Below, one piece after another: positions 8,579 through 16,277 of a stretch of DNA of 64,000 nucleotides. Origin of the DNA: Kribbella pratensis. GTDB taxonomy: Bacteria > Actinomycetota > Actinomycetes > Propionibacteriales > Kribbellaceae. Below the pieces are notes generated by a model. That model made no database searches. It worked only from the letters and a program-made list of their open reading frames with translations, and was not told the origin of the DNA. The translations under genes were made by a program, and so were the position numbers. Location of the stretch: the NCBI RefSeq assembly GCF_004366075.1, contig NZ_SODU01000001.1, positions 434,001 to 498,000 on the forward strand. Reading direction: 5' to 3'. Within the stretch, counting starts at the first letter, position 1. The number at the start of each line of letters is the position of its first letter.

Positions 8579-9376
8579 GTGACCGTGCTGGAAGAGCCGC
8601 AGACCGTGGGGGAGATGCTTCGCTTCTGGCGGATGCACCGGAAGCTGAGTCAGCTCGAGTTGGCGCTCGATGCGGAGGTGTCGACCAAGCATCTGAGTTT
8701 CGTGGAGACGGGCCGCGCGCAGCCGAGCCGGCAACTGCTGGTGCATCTCTCGAACCATCTCGATCTGCCGCTGGCCGAACAGAACCGATTGCTGCTGGCG
8801 GGTGGATTCGCGCCGCGGTACCTCGACGAGCCGTACCACTCCGACGCGATGCTCCCGCTCCGCGAACCACTGCGCCAACTCCTCGACGCCCACCTGCCGA
8901 ACCCGGCGCTCATCGTCGACGGCCTCTGGAACCTGATCGACGCGAACGACGCCGCATCACTGCTCTGGGACGGCGTCGACCCCGAACTCCTGAAGCCGCC
9001 GATGAACATGCTGCGCCTAGCCCTCCACCCCGGCGGCCTGCCCAGCATCTCGTCCATGACCGCGGCGTGCAGTGTCCCGCTCATCCACCAGCTCAAACGC
9101 AAGAGCCGCGACACCGCCGACAAACCGCTCGCGGACCTCCTCGAAGAACTCGAGCCCTACCTCCCCGACAAGCCGGTCACCGGCCCGTCCCAACAGCCCA
9201 TGGTCACCCTCGACCTCCAAACCCGCCTTGGCCCCGTCCGCCTCTTCACCCTGATAGCCACCATCGGCGCCCCCTTGGAAGTAACAGCCGCCAACCTGGC
9301 CATAGAAACCTTCCTCCCCACAGACCCCACCAGCAGCGAACGGCTACGCGCCCTGGCACAGTCCAAGACGCAATGA
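8579..9376 (+). CDS. XRE family regulator with MmyB-like ligand-binding domain
   Basis: A 265-residue DNA-binding regulator. Residues 8-70 are a Cro/C1-type helix-turn-helix (FWRMHRKLSQLELALD...STKHLSFVETGRAQPS), and the remainder is the MmyB-type domain that usually binds a fatty acid or similar small molecule (LPLREPLRQLLDAHLPNPALIVD, WNLIDANDAASLLWDG). Such proteins often repress a neighbouring redox gene, here the divergent Ohr-like gene. The GTG start fits a leaderless transcript; a longer frame upstream adds only MCPPYADF. The stop overlaps the next small gene. Confidence 0.88.
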   Translation: MTVLEEPQTVGEMLRFWRMHRKLSQLELALDAEVSTKHLSFVETGRAQPSRQLLVHLSNHLDLPLAEQNRLLLAGGFAPRYLDEPYHSDAMLPLREPLRQLLDAHLPNPALIVDGLWNLIDANDAASLLWDGVDPELLKPPMNMLRLALHPGGLPSISSMTAACSVPLIHQLKRKSRDTADKPLADLLEELEPYLPDKPVTGPSQQPMVTLDLQTRLGPVRLFTLIATIGAPLEVTAANLAIETFLPTDPTSSERLRALAQSKTQ

Positions 9377-9675
9377 CGCCCGCCCTGGACCAAGCGGTCC
9401 TGGGCGCCGCGCGCGCCGCTCTCGTGGAACTCTGCGAGTCCGGCTCACCGGTCGTACGCCCCGAAACCGTCGACGAGATCCTGGCAGTCGCCGTACGCCG
9501 CTGGCAGTCCTTCCACCGCCGCAACGACCGCAGTGCAGACGTCAACACTCGCACCAACGACCTGGCCAAAGGCCTCGTCAACACCTTCGAACCCGACCCG
9601 ACCCTCGCCGGCCCCCTCAAAACCGACTACCACCACCTAGCCGTAACCCTCGCGAACCTCTTTGCCTCCGCCTAG
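9373..9675 (+). CDS. Small protein coupled to the XRE regulator
   Basis: A 100-residue soluble, helical protein starting MTPALDQAVLGAARAALVEL, with no signal peptide or membrane segment. Its ATG overlaps the stop of the XRE regulator (ATGA), so the two are co-translated. The middle has the form RPETVDEILAVAVRRWQSFHRRND. I do not recognise a family. Its stop shares bases with the stop of the convergent GNAT gene (CTAG). Confidence 0.7.
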   Translation: MTPALDQAVLGAARAALVELCESGSPVVRPETVDEILAVAVRRWQSFHRRNDRSADVNTRTNDLAKGLVNTFEPDPTLAGPLKTDYHHLAVTLANLFASA

Positions 9676-10124
9676 TCCTGGGGGTGCTGCAGGAGCTGGC
9701 GGGACGATCCGAAGCCCAGGCGCTCGTACACCGGGACTGCCTTGCGGCCCGAGTGGACTGTCACGCGCAGAGCACCGGCTCCCAGCGCATGCTCCGAAGC
9801 AGCCTTCACAAGCGCCGATCCGATTCCGCGGCCCCGGGCGTCAGGGATGACGAAGACGCTCTGGATGTCCGCGGACATCCGGCTCATCGCCCCAGGTCTC
9901 GGAACGCGTGGAACGAGCGCAACCCAGGCCATGCCGACGAGGTCTGGCTGATCGAGCCGCGCGACGTACGCTACGTGCGAGTCGTCACGGGCTGCCCACC
10001 ACTGCCCGAGCTCCACTGCGAACTCGTCGACCGGTCGCTCCTCCTGCTCGTCCTCAGTGCTGTTCAACCACAACAACCGCGCGAGCCCCGCAACATCATC
10101 TGCATCAGCCTGACTGATCCGCAC
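9672..10124 (-). CDS. GNAT family N-acetyltransferase
   Basis: A 150-residue acetyl-CoA-dependent acetyltransferase. The acetyl-CoA loop is VFVIPDARGRGIGSALVKAA (motif A, R/QxxGxG/A), and VYERLGF near the C-terminus is motif B. Substrate unknown. The GTG at the start of VRISQADADDVAGLARLL was chosen because the gene then begins just 13 bp after the upstream reductase gene; the longer open frame reads into that gene. It is last in a three-gene operon with the reductase and the DUF308-like membrane protein. Confidence 0.82.
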   Translation of the reverse strand: MRISQADADDVAGLARLLWLNSTEDEQEERPVDEFAVELGQWWAARDDSHVAYVARLDQPDLVGMAWVALVPRVPRPGAMSRMSADIQSVFVIPDARGRGIGSALVKAASEHALGAGALRVTVHSGRKAVPVYERLGFGSSRQLLQHPQD

Positions 10125-10137
10125 GACCTGAAGTCTT

Positions 10138-11592
10138 TCACGGAACGGGATCCCAGTGCGGGCGGTCCGTTTCGAGCAGCCGGAGCCAGATCTCGCTGAT
10201 CGTCGGGTACGCCGGGACGGCGTGCCAGAGACGATCGATCGGGACCTCACCGATGATGGCGATGGTCGCCGCGTGCAGTAGTTCGGCGACATCGGGGCCG
10301 ACCGCAGTGAACCCGATCAGGATGTTGCGGTCGGCATCGACAATCATCCGCGCCTGACCTCGGTAGTCGTCGGCGTGCAGGGCCGCTCCGGCGACTGCTC
10401 CGAGGTCGTAGTCGACAATCCGAATGTGCACACCGGCGGCCGCCGCAGCTTCGGCGGACAGACCGACGGCGGCGACCTCGGGATCGGTGAAGATCACCTG
10501 CGTCGCGGCACGTTCGTCGGCTGTGACCGCGTGCCGTCCCCACGGATTCAGGTCGGGCTCCTCGCCACGAGCTCGTACGGCGATCGCGTCGCCCAGCGCG
10601 CGTCCTTGGTACTTGCCGTGATGGGTGAGGAGAACACGCTTGTTCACGTCGCCCGCGGCGTACAACCAACTCTCGCCGACACGATCGCCGGCGTCGTCGA
10701 CAACAGCGAGCGTTTCATCGACATGCAGCCAGTCACCCGGCGTCAGACCGACGTGATCCAAGCCGAGGTCCTTCGTGTTGGGCGTGCGCCCGGTCGCGAC
10801 GAGAACCTCGTCAGCGTCGACCGTCGCGCCGTCGGAGAGCGCCAGATGTACGCCGTCTGCAGTCCGACGAGCCTCAGCGACCTCGACGTCCAGGTGAAGC
10901 GACACACCCGCAGTACGGAGAGCGGCCGCCACATGTTCACTGGCGAACGGCTCCACCCCGAGCAGCAGCCGGCTCTGAGAAATGAGCGTCACCTGCGAGC
11001 CGAGCGCGCTGAAGGCGGTAGCCATCTCGGAGCCGACGACCCCGCCACCGATGATGGCCAACCTCGCCGGGACGTTCTGCACGGCGGCCGCCTCGCGGCT
11101 CGTCCACGGTGCCACGTCCGCCAGCCCGCGGATGGGTGGAATGTGAGCGCTGCTGCCGGTGGCGATCACGACCGCGTGGCGTGCCTTCACGGTGGTCGTC
11201 GTACCGTCCGTCTGAGTGACGGTGACAGTACGCGTCCCAGTGATGCGTCCGTGGCCGCGGACCAGGTTGATGCCGGCGTGGTTCAGCCACTCGACCTGGC
11301 CGGAGTCGCTCCAGTTGGACGCGAATCGGTCGCGCCGGGCGAGCACCGCGGCTGGGTCCAGATTGCCGCTGACGGTTTGGCCGGCAGCCGGCAGTGCGCG
11401 AGCGGCGCGGAGGGCCGCGGCGTCGCGGAGCAGGGCCTTGGTCGGCATGCAGGCCCAGTACGAGCACTCGCCGCCGACGAGCTCGTGTTCGACGATCGCC
11501 GCGGTCAGGCCGCCCTGCACTACTCGGTCGGCGACGTTCTCGCCGACCGGTCCGCCACCGACGATCACGACGTCGAAGAGCTTCTCCGTCAT
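10138..11592 (-). CDS. FAD-dependent pyridine nucleotide-disulfide oxidoreductase
   Basis: A 484-residue class I flavin disulfide reductase related to dihydrolipoamide dehydrogenase and mercuric reductase. FAD-binding GGGPVGENVAD is at the N-terminus, the redox-active pair is in GGECSYWACMPTK, NAD(P) binding is GGGVVGSEMA (about 180), and the second FAD motif is LYAAGDVN. In the dimerisation domain the usual His-Pro-Thr-x-x-Glu appears as AYPTISE: Tyr replaces the catalytic His. It starts 1 bp after the DUF308-like gene's stop and is followed 13 bp on by the GNAT gene. The operon is probably controlled by the divergent TetR regulator. Confidence 0.85.
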   Translation of the reverse strand: MTEKLFDVVIVGGGPVGENVADRVVQGGLTAAIVEHELVGGECSYWACMPTKALLRDAAALRAARALPAAGQTVSGNLDPAAVLARRDRFASNWSDSGQVEWLNHAGINLVRGHGRITGTRTVTVTQTDGTTTTVKARHAVVIATGSSAHIPPIRGLADVAPWTSREAAAVQNVPARLAIIGGGVVGSEMATAFSALGSQVTLISQSRLLLGVEPFASEHVAAALRTAGVSLHLDVEVAEARRTADGVHLALSDGATVDADEVLVATGRTPNTKDLGLDHVGLTPGDWLHVDETLAVVDDAGDRVGESWLYAAGDVNKRVLLTHHGKYQGRALGDAIAVRARGEEPDLNPWGRHAVTADERAATQVIFTDPEVAAVGLSAEAAAAAGVHIRIVDYDLGAVAGAALHADDYRGQARMIVDADRNILIGFTAVGPDVAELLHAATIAIIGEVPIDRLWHAVPAYPTISEIWLRLLETDRPHWDPVP

Positions 11593-11593
11593 G

Positions 11594-12172
11594 TCAGCTC
11601 ACCTTCGCAGCGAGGCGCTGCAGCCGGATCGCGGAGATCAGGAAGAAGATGCCGCCCAGGATCGCGTACCCGGCGACGCTGGTGAGCGACGCCTTCGCGC
11701 CACCGGCCATCACGATGAAGCTGCCACCGGCGAGCACCGAGATACCGCCGCTGAGAATCATCGCCCACTGACCACCGAGCCGGTAGCGCAGGATCGCGAC
11801 GACCAACTGGACGATGCCGGCGGTGATCGCCCACGCACCCCACACCCGCAGCACGCTCGGGATCCCGGACCCGGCCGCGACGGCCAGCCCGATCGCGGTG
11901 AGCAGGCTCAACGCCATGTTGACGTAGAGAGGCGCCTTCGGTCGCGTCGTACCCGAGGTCTGGAAGTCGATGACCGCCGCCGCGACGTCGAACAGTGGGT
12001 AGATCACCAAGAGAGCGGTTGCTCCTGGGTTGATCTTCTTGGCGATCGCCATCATCAGGACCGCCCAGACGATGGCGAAGCCGAAGCGGACGTAGTACAG
12101 CGTGCGCAGCGCCTTCGTGCTGTCGGCGGCGCCGGCCGTCGGGCCGGCAGTGGCTGCATAGGAACTGGACAC
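11594..12172 (-). CDS. DUF308/HdeD-like multi-pass membrane protein
   Basis: A 192-residue integral membrane protein with about six hydrophobic helices in pairs (FAIVWAVLMMAIA, ALLVIYPLFDVAAAVI, MALSLLTAIGLAVAAG, ITAGIVQLVVAIL, ILSGGISVLAGGSFIVMAG, GYAILGGIFFLISAI), the plan of DUF308 proteins. Function unknown; stress-linked roles are suspected for the family. The GTG has GAGAGG at good spacing. It heads the operon with the disulfide reductase and GNAT genes and lies opposite the TetR regulator. Confidence 0.78.
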   Translation of the reverse strand: MSSSYAATAGPTAGAADSTKALRTLYYVRFGFAIVWAVLMMAIAKKINPGATALLVIYPLFDVAAAVIDFQTSGTTRPKAPLYVNMALSLLTAIGLAVAAGSGIPSVLRVWGAWAITAGIVQLVVAILRYRLGGQWAMILSGGISVLAGGSFIVMAGGAKASLTSVAGYAILGGIFFLISAIRLQRLAAKVS

Positions 12173-12193
12173 CAGTTGCCTCTCATCTCATGT

Positions 12194-12209
12194 AGATAGA
12201 ACGATCGGT
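12194..12209. promoter_or_regulatory. TetR-type operator O1
   Basis: AGATAGAACGATCGGT is the exact reverse complement of the second site 39 bp away. Its AACGATCGGT core is itself quasi-palindromic, as expected for a TetR dimer site. It lies 22 bp upstream of the membrane-protein start, in the promoter region of the reductase operon. Confidence 0.75.
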
Positions 12210-12248
12210 ACACCTGGAGCCTGCAGCAAGCTGTCTCCCGTTGTCAAG

Positions 12249-12264
12249 ACCGATCGTTCTATCT
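12249..12264. promoter_or_regulatory. TetR-type operator O2
   Basis: ACCGATCGTTCTATCT mirrors O1 perfectly over 16 bp. It directly follows TTGTCA (12241-12246), a likely -35 for the TetR gene with GCTAAT/TAATCT about 18-20 bp further as -10, so a bound repressor would block its own promoter. The two sites together suggest that the regulator controls both divergent units. Confidence 0.78.
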
Positions 12265-12307
12265 GCTAATCTCGGAGTACCCCGAAGAGATCCGGAAGGG
12301 AAGCGGG

Positions 12308-12892
12308 ATGTCGGAAGCACGGTCGCGACTGCTCAGCACGGCCACTGGGCTCTTCTACGCCGAAGGCATTCGCGCCGTGGGAGTCGACCGCGTCATCGCC
12401 GAGGCGCAGGTCACGCGCGCCACGCTGTACCGGCATTTCGCGAGCAAGGACGACCTGATCGTCGCCTATCTGACGCAGGCCGACGAGGCGATCCGGGCGC
12501 AGTTGAACACAGCGCGGGCCCAGGACGCGAGCCCGGCCGACATCATTCGAGCTGTCAGCCGCTCCATCGCCGACGACATCCAGCGTCCCGGCTTCCGAGG
12601 TTGCGCGTTCCTCAACGCCGCCGCCGAGTACCCGGACCCGGCCTTCGCCGTGCACCAGGCGGTCCTCAAGCACCGCCAATGGTTCCTGTGGACGATGGCC
12701 GAACTCTTCACCGGCCTCGGCAAGATCGACCCCGAACCCGCGGCCCGTCACTTCGTCATGCTCCGAGACGGCGCGATGGCCGCCGGCTGCCTGTCCGACC
12801 CCAAGCCTGTCTGCGAAACTTTCCTCCGCGGAGTAGAAGGCCTCCTCACCTACCGCAGCCGCGAGGAACAAGGCCAAAAGGCTCTCGGGTAG
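12308..12892 (+). CDS. TetR family transcriptional regulator
   Basis: A 194-residue repressor. Residues 3-50 are the TetR helix-turn-helix (RLLSTATGLFYAEGIRAVGV...VTRATLYRHFASKDDLI). The rest is a ligand-binding helical domain with an IADDIQRPGFRGCAFLNAAAEYPD segment typical of one actinobacterial TetR subgroup. A purine-rich GGAAGGGAAGCGGG precedes the ATG. It is divergent from the reductase operon and flanked by the mirrored operators, so autoregulation and control of the redox operon are likely. Ligand unknown. Confidence 0.9.
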   Translation: MSEARSRLLSTATGLFYAEGIRAVGVDRVIAEAQVTRATLYRHFASKDDLIVAYLTQADEAIRAQLNTARAQDASPADIIRAVSRSIADDIQRPGFRGCAFLNAAAEYPDPAFAVHQAVLKHRQWFLWTMAELFTGLGKIDPEPAARHFVMLRDGAMAAGCLSDPKPVCETFLRGVEGLLTYRSREEQGQKALG

Positions 12893-12901
12893 CGTCGTCC
12901 A

Positions 12902-13120
12902 ATGCTGCCCGTCGACAGTCACGTACACAGCCAGTGGTCGTGGGCCGCGCTGCACGGCTGGTGGCACGCCGAAGGGGGACAGGCGGTCACCTTCGGCAGC
13001 GACGCGCACGAGGCGGCCGTACTCGGTCGGGGATTTCCTGAGGCGGTCGCGATGGGCGAGGCCTGCGGGTTCCGTCCGGGGCCGACGCCGCGGGGCGCGT
13101 GGGTGCGGAACGACTGTTAA
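12902..13120 (+). pseudogene. Internally deleted PHP-domain (HisK-like) phosphatase
   Basis: This 72-codon frame joins two ends of a PHP-domain histidinol-phosphatase-like protein. It opens LPVDSHVHSQWSWAA, the metal-binding His-x-His start of the PHP fold, and then jumps to WWHAEGGQAVTFGSDAHEAAVLGRGF, the C-terminal metal site (GSDAHE) and last helix. The roughly 180-200 residues expected between them, which carry most of the metal ligands, are missing, and there is no stop or frameshift at the join. It cannot form a whole active site. An in-frame deletion is the simplest reading; a functional mini-protein is less likely. Confidence 0.75.
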
Positions 13121-13878
13121 TGTCGGCCGGGATGGATGGGGATCTTCGACTCGCGTTCGGTGCCGTCGAGGCGGCGGCTGAGGTTGCTGTTGGGTATTTC
13201 GGGGCTGGGGTTGCGGCGACGTTGAAGGCTGACGGTACGCCGGTGACGGAGGCTGATCGGGCCGTCGAGGGGCTGCTTCGGGAGACGTTGTCGGCGGCCC
13301 GGCCCGGTGATGCGTTTCTGGGGGAGGAACTGGGGGAGTTGGGGGAGTCCGACCGGGTCTGGATTCTCGATCCGATCGACGGCACCAGGTTCTTCAGCGA
13401 GGGTGACCCGAACTGGCGGATCCAGATCGCGCTGGAGGTTCGAGGGGTCACCGAGCTCGCGGTGGTCGCATCTCCCGCGCTGGGTCGCTGCTGGTGGGCG
13501 ACGCGAGGGGGCGGTGCCTTCGAGTCGTCCTGGCCGCGTGCCGAGACCCGTCGTCTCGGGGTGAGTACGGCGGCGTCGCCGGAAAACGCCGTACTGGTTG
13601 CTTTGGACAACGACCCCGGCGCTCGCCTTCCGTCGGCTCGCCCGCCGTGGAGCCCGCTGCCGCTGATCGAACTCGTCCACGGCGAGATCGACGCTTTCCT
13701 CGTCGAGCGCTACTACAAATGGGACCACGCACCGTGGATCCTGATCGTCGAAGAGGCCGGCGGCCGTTTCACGAACCCGACTGGCGGCAACTCGGGCGAT
13801 CAAGGCGGCGGCCTGTACTCGAACGCCGCCCTCCACGACAACCTCCTCGCCACTCTGCACTACCCACTGCGCCCCTGA
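13120..13878 (+). CDS. Inositol-monophosphatase family, HisN-like phosphatase
   Basis: A 252-residue Mg-dependent phosphatase. Metal ligands are visible in FLGEELGE (about 66), WILDPIDGTRFF (about 84) and WDHAPWILIVEEAGG (about 205), the three signature motifs of the IMPase superfamily. The DxAPW...VEEAGG form is close to histidinol-phosphate phosphatases (HisN), though inositol or nucleotide phosphates are possible. The ATG overlaps the stop of the collapsed PHP gene; MDGDLRLAF 12 nt on is an alternative start. Lying beside a PHP-type remnant, it may be the surviving one of two related activities. Confidence 0.82.
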   Translation: MSAGMDGDLRLAFGAVEAAAEVAVGYFGAGVAATLKADGTPVTEADRAVEGLLRETLSAARPGDAFLGEELGELGESDRVWILDPIDGTRFFSEGDPNWRIQIALEVRGVTELAVVASPALGRCWWATRGGGAFESSWPRAETRRLGVSTAASPENAVLVALDNDPGARLPSARPPWSPLPLIELVHGEIDAFLVERYYKWDHAPWILIVEEAGGRFTNPTGGNSGDQGGGLYSNAALHDNLLATLHYPLRP

Positions 13879-13915
13879 CCGGGCACGTCCATCTGGGTGC
13901 CTGGCCCTCCGGCTG

Positions 13916-14998
13916 TCACGAGACGAACCGATCCGGGCCAAAGTCTGCGAGCAGCTCGTCTCGCGTCCCGCTGACGATCTCGGACGCGAGCAGCCGGCCG
14001 AGCACTGGTCCGAGCGTGATGCCACTGTGCGAAACGGCCTCGTAGTAACCCGGCACAGACGGCACCGCCCCCACCGACGGGAAACCGTCGATCGGGATCG
14101 GCCGTTCGACGACCCGTGTCTCTGCGATCCGGGAGCTACTCAGCTCGGGTACGACGTACTGCGCGTGTTCATGCAGCCGCCGGGCGAGTTCGGCAGGATC
14201 CTCGTCGGTGTCGATCAGTGCGTCGATCTCGCGGCTGTGGAGCACTACCGAGTCGTCACCATCAGGTCGGATCTCGATGTGGGGTGCGTGCATGGCCCGT
14301 TGAACTGGGACCTGAGCACAGCCGAGCCGCGTGACGACGCCGGGTTCGTGGCGCATCGGCAGGTGCCGTGAGACGAGGCCGGCGATGTGTGAGGCACTGG
14401 GACCTGCCGCATTCACAACGACGTCGACGTCGAGGCGGGTCCCGTCGGACAGTGCGACGGTCTGGATGTCCCCGCCGGCATCGATCTCGCGGACAGCAGT
14501 GCCGAAGCGATGCTCGGCGCCAGAGGCAACGGCCTGGCGGATCAGGCAGCCGACGAGCTGACGGCCATGCACCCAGGCTTCGTCCGGGTAGTACGCGACT
14601 GGAACCTCGTCAGGTATCGCGAGAGCAGGCTCGAGGTGGCGGCGTACCTCGGCTCCTGTCTGCACCTCGACCCGGTAGTCCCACGCAGCCAAGAGATCCG
14701 CCGTCTTCAGCAGCTGTGCCGGGTCGTCGGCCCAACGCAGGTGGCCGCTGGGTTGCCACCATGACCCCGGCCCAATGGCGCCGGAGAGTTCACGGTACGC
14801 CGCAATCCCCGCGACGTTCAGGTCGAAGTAGGACTTGCGCGCTGTCTTGTTGCTGGCGTTGACCCACGAGAACGACCAGTTGGTGACACCTTCGCCCGGC
14901 TGGCCGGCGTCGACGAAGATCACCTCGACGCCCAGCCGGGACAAGTTCCAACCCGCACAGGCTCCGAGAACGCCTGCTCCAATGACAACAGCCTTCAT
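13916..14998 (-). CDS. FAD-dependent amino acid oxidase-type oxidoreductase (DAO)
   Basis: A 360-residue flavoenzyme of the D-amino-acid oxidase/glycine oxidase family. The Rossmann GxGxxG is MKAVVIGAGVLGACAGWNL at the very N-terminus, followed by an acidic residue binding the FAD ribose (VIFVDAG), and VVNAAGPSASHIAGL carries the second flavin contact. The C-terminus YYEAVSHSGITLGPVLGRLLA is the usual FAD-closing segment. Substrate unknown. A GGAG lies about 12 nt before the ATG, and the ATG overlaps the stop of a 53-residue membrane protein gene. Confidence 0.85.
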   Translation of the reverse strand: MKAVVIGAGVLGACAGWNLSRLGVEVIFVDAGQPGEGVTNWSFSWVNASNKTARKSYFDLNVAGIAAYRELSGAIGPGSWWQPSGHLRWADDPAQLLKTADLLAAWDYRVEVQTGAEVRRHLEPALAIPDEVPVAYYPDEAWVHGRQLVGCLIRQAVASGAEHRFGTAVREIDAGGDIQTVALSDGTRLDVDVVVNAAGPSASHIAGLVSRHLPMRHEPGVVTRLGCAQVPVQRAMHAPHIEIRPDGDDSVVLHSREIDALIDTDEDPAELARRLHEHAQYVVPELSSSRIAETRVVERPIPIDGFPSVGAVPSVPGYYEAVSHSGITLGPVLGRLLASEIVSGTRDELLADFGPDRFVS

Positions 14999-15156
14999 CG
15001 CCGACGCTCCATCTCGTCCGCATCGCCTTTGTTTACAAGGGTTTTCGCCCACTGTTCAGCCTGGCCGCCGACGAGGGTGTCGGTGAGCCGGCCCATCGCG
15101 ACGAGGAGGCCGATGGATCCGGCCGTGATGAGTACCGCGAGCAACATGTCATTCAT
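14995..15156 (-). CDS. 53-residue single-pass membrane protein coupled to DAO gene
   Basis: A short gene read on the complement: it starts MNDMLLAVLITAGSIG, continues through one hydrophobic helix (about residues 4-22) and ends in a charged tail DADEMERRR. Its TGA overlaps the ATG of the oxidase (ATGA), and codon third positions are mostly G/C, both arguing that it is real. It may anchor or escort the oxidase at the membrane; no family is recognised. It is divergent from the GlxA-type regulator with 62 bp between. Confidence 0.65.
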   Translation of the reverse strand: MNDMLLAVLITAGSIGLLVAMGRLTDTLVGGQAEQWAKTLVNKGDADEMERRR

Positions 15157-15206
15157 CGTCGAGCGGATCGAGACACGGAGACAGTGGCAAGAATGCCGTT
15201 CTCCGA

Positions 15207-15212
15207 TAGATT
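15207..15212 (+). promoter_or_regulatory. -10 box for leaderless glxA-type gene
   Basis: TAGATT, then six bases, then the ATG. No Shine-Dalgarno sequence is present. Confidence 0.6.
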
Positions 15213-15218
15213 CTGGTC

Positions 15219-16205
15219 ATGCATCGAATCGCTGTTCTCGCGGTCGACGGGATCCACAGCTTCGACCTGTCGATGCCGCTGCAGGTGTTCAGTACGGCGC
15301 ATTCGCTGGAGAAGGCGCCGGGGCAGCTCTTCGGTCCGCGGCTGTACGACGTGCGGGTCTGTGGTAACGGTCGCGACCTGCTTGTCACCGGCGTCGGCGG
15401 AGTAGAGATGTTCCGGCTCACGCCGCCGTACCCGTTGGCCGCCGCGATCAACGCCGACACCATCGTGGTCATCGGCGTACCCGCAGGCCGCGAACCGCTG
15501 ACCGAAGCACTCGAGCTGCTCCGCGAGGCGCACCGGCGCGGCATCAGGATCGCCTCGATCAGCGCCGGTGGCGCCGCGGTGATGGCGGCGTCCGGCTTGA
15601 TGGACGGCCGGCGGTTGGCGACGCACTGGTCGCGGGCACACGTGCTGGCCGAGCGTTACCCGCAGGTGATGGTCGACACCGACGCGCTCTACATCGACCA
15701 CGGCGACGTCATGACCTCTGCCGGCGCGGCCAGTGGCATCGACATGTGCCTGCACATGATCCGTCAGGACTTCGGATCCGCGGTCGCCGCCGATGTCGCC
15801 AGGCACATGGTCGTGCCACCACAACGCGACGGCGGCCAGGCGCCGTACATCGCACACCCGGATCCCGGAGACGACCACGGATCACTGGAGCCGACGATGC
15901 GGTGGCTACGAGAACGGCTGGGGGAGTCGGTGACCTTGGCGGACATTGCGTCGTACGCCGGAACCAGCCCGCGCACGCTCAACCGGAGATTCCGCGAACA
16001 GACCGGAACGACGCCACTGCAATGGTTGCTGCGGCAACGAGTTCATCATGCGCAGGAATTGCTGGAAACCACCGACCTGTCCGTCGAGGAAATCTCCAGA
16101 CACTGCGGTTTCGGTACGTCGATCGCGATGCGCCAGCACTTCGCCAAACACATCAGAACCTCACCGATGGCCTACCGCCGCACCTTCCGCGCCCGCACCG
16201 ACTGA
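15219..16205 (+). CDS. GlxA family AraC-type regulator (DJ-1/PfpI domain + HTH)
   Basis: A 328-residue regulator. Residues 1-190 form a DJ-1/PfpI class I amidotransferase-like domain used as a sensor (MHRIAVLAVDGIHSFDLSMP..., ISAGGAAVMAASGLMDGRRLATHW); the nucleophile-elbow position reads SAGGAAV without Cys, so it is not a hydrolase. Residues 225-320 are an AraC DNA-binding domain (ADIASYAGTSPRTLNRRFREQ and EEISRHCGFGTSIAMRQHF). It is divergent from the membrane protein/oxidase pair and probably controls it. The message looks leaderless. Confidence 0.9.
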   Translation: MHRIAVLAVDGIHSFDLSMPLQVFSTAHSLEKAPGQLFGPRLYDVRVCGNGRDLLVTGVGGVEMFRLTPPYPLAAAINADTIVVIGVPAGREPLTEALELLREAHRRGIRIASISAGGAAVMAASGLMDGRRLATHWSRAHVLAERYPQVMVDTDALYIDHGDVMTSAGAASGIDMCLHMIRQDFGSAVAADVARHMVVPPQRDGGQAPYIAHPDPGDDHGSLEPTMRWLRERLGESVTLADIASYAGTSPRTLNRRFREQTGTTPLQWLLRQRVHHAQELLETTDLSVEEISRHCGFGTSIAMRQHFAKHIRTSPMAYRRTFRARTD

Positions 16206-16228
16206 CTTCGAGTGACTTCGCCGAGAAC

Positions 16229-16269
16229 GGGACCAAGCCCCGCCGCGGTGTGCGGCGGGGCTTGGTCCC
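16229..16269. terminator. Bidirectional hairpin terminator
   Basis: A perfect 18-bp stem (GGGACCAAGCCCCGCCGC and complement) with a 5-nt loop lies between two convergent genes. No U-tract follows on either strand, as usual in high-GC actinobacteria. Confidence 0.85.
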
Positions 16270-16277
16270 TGGACGAC

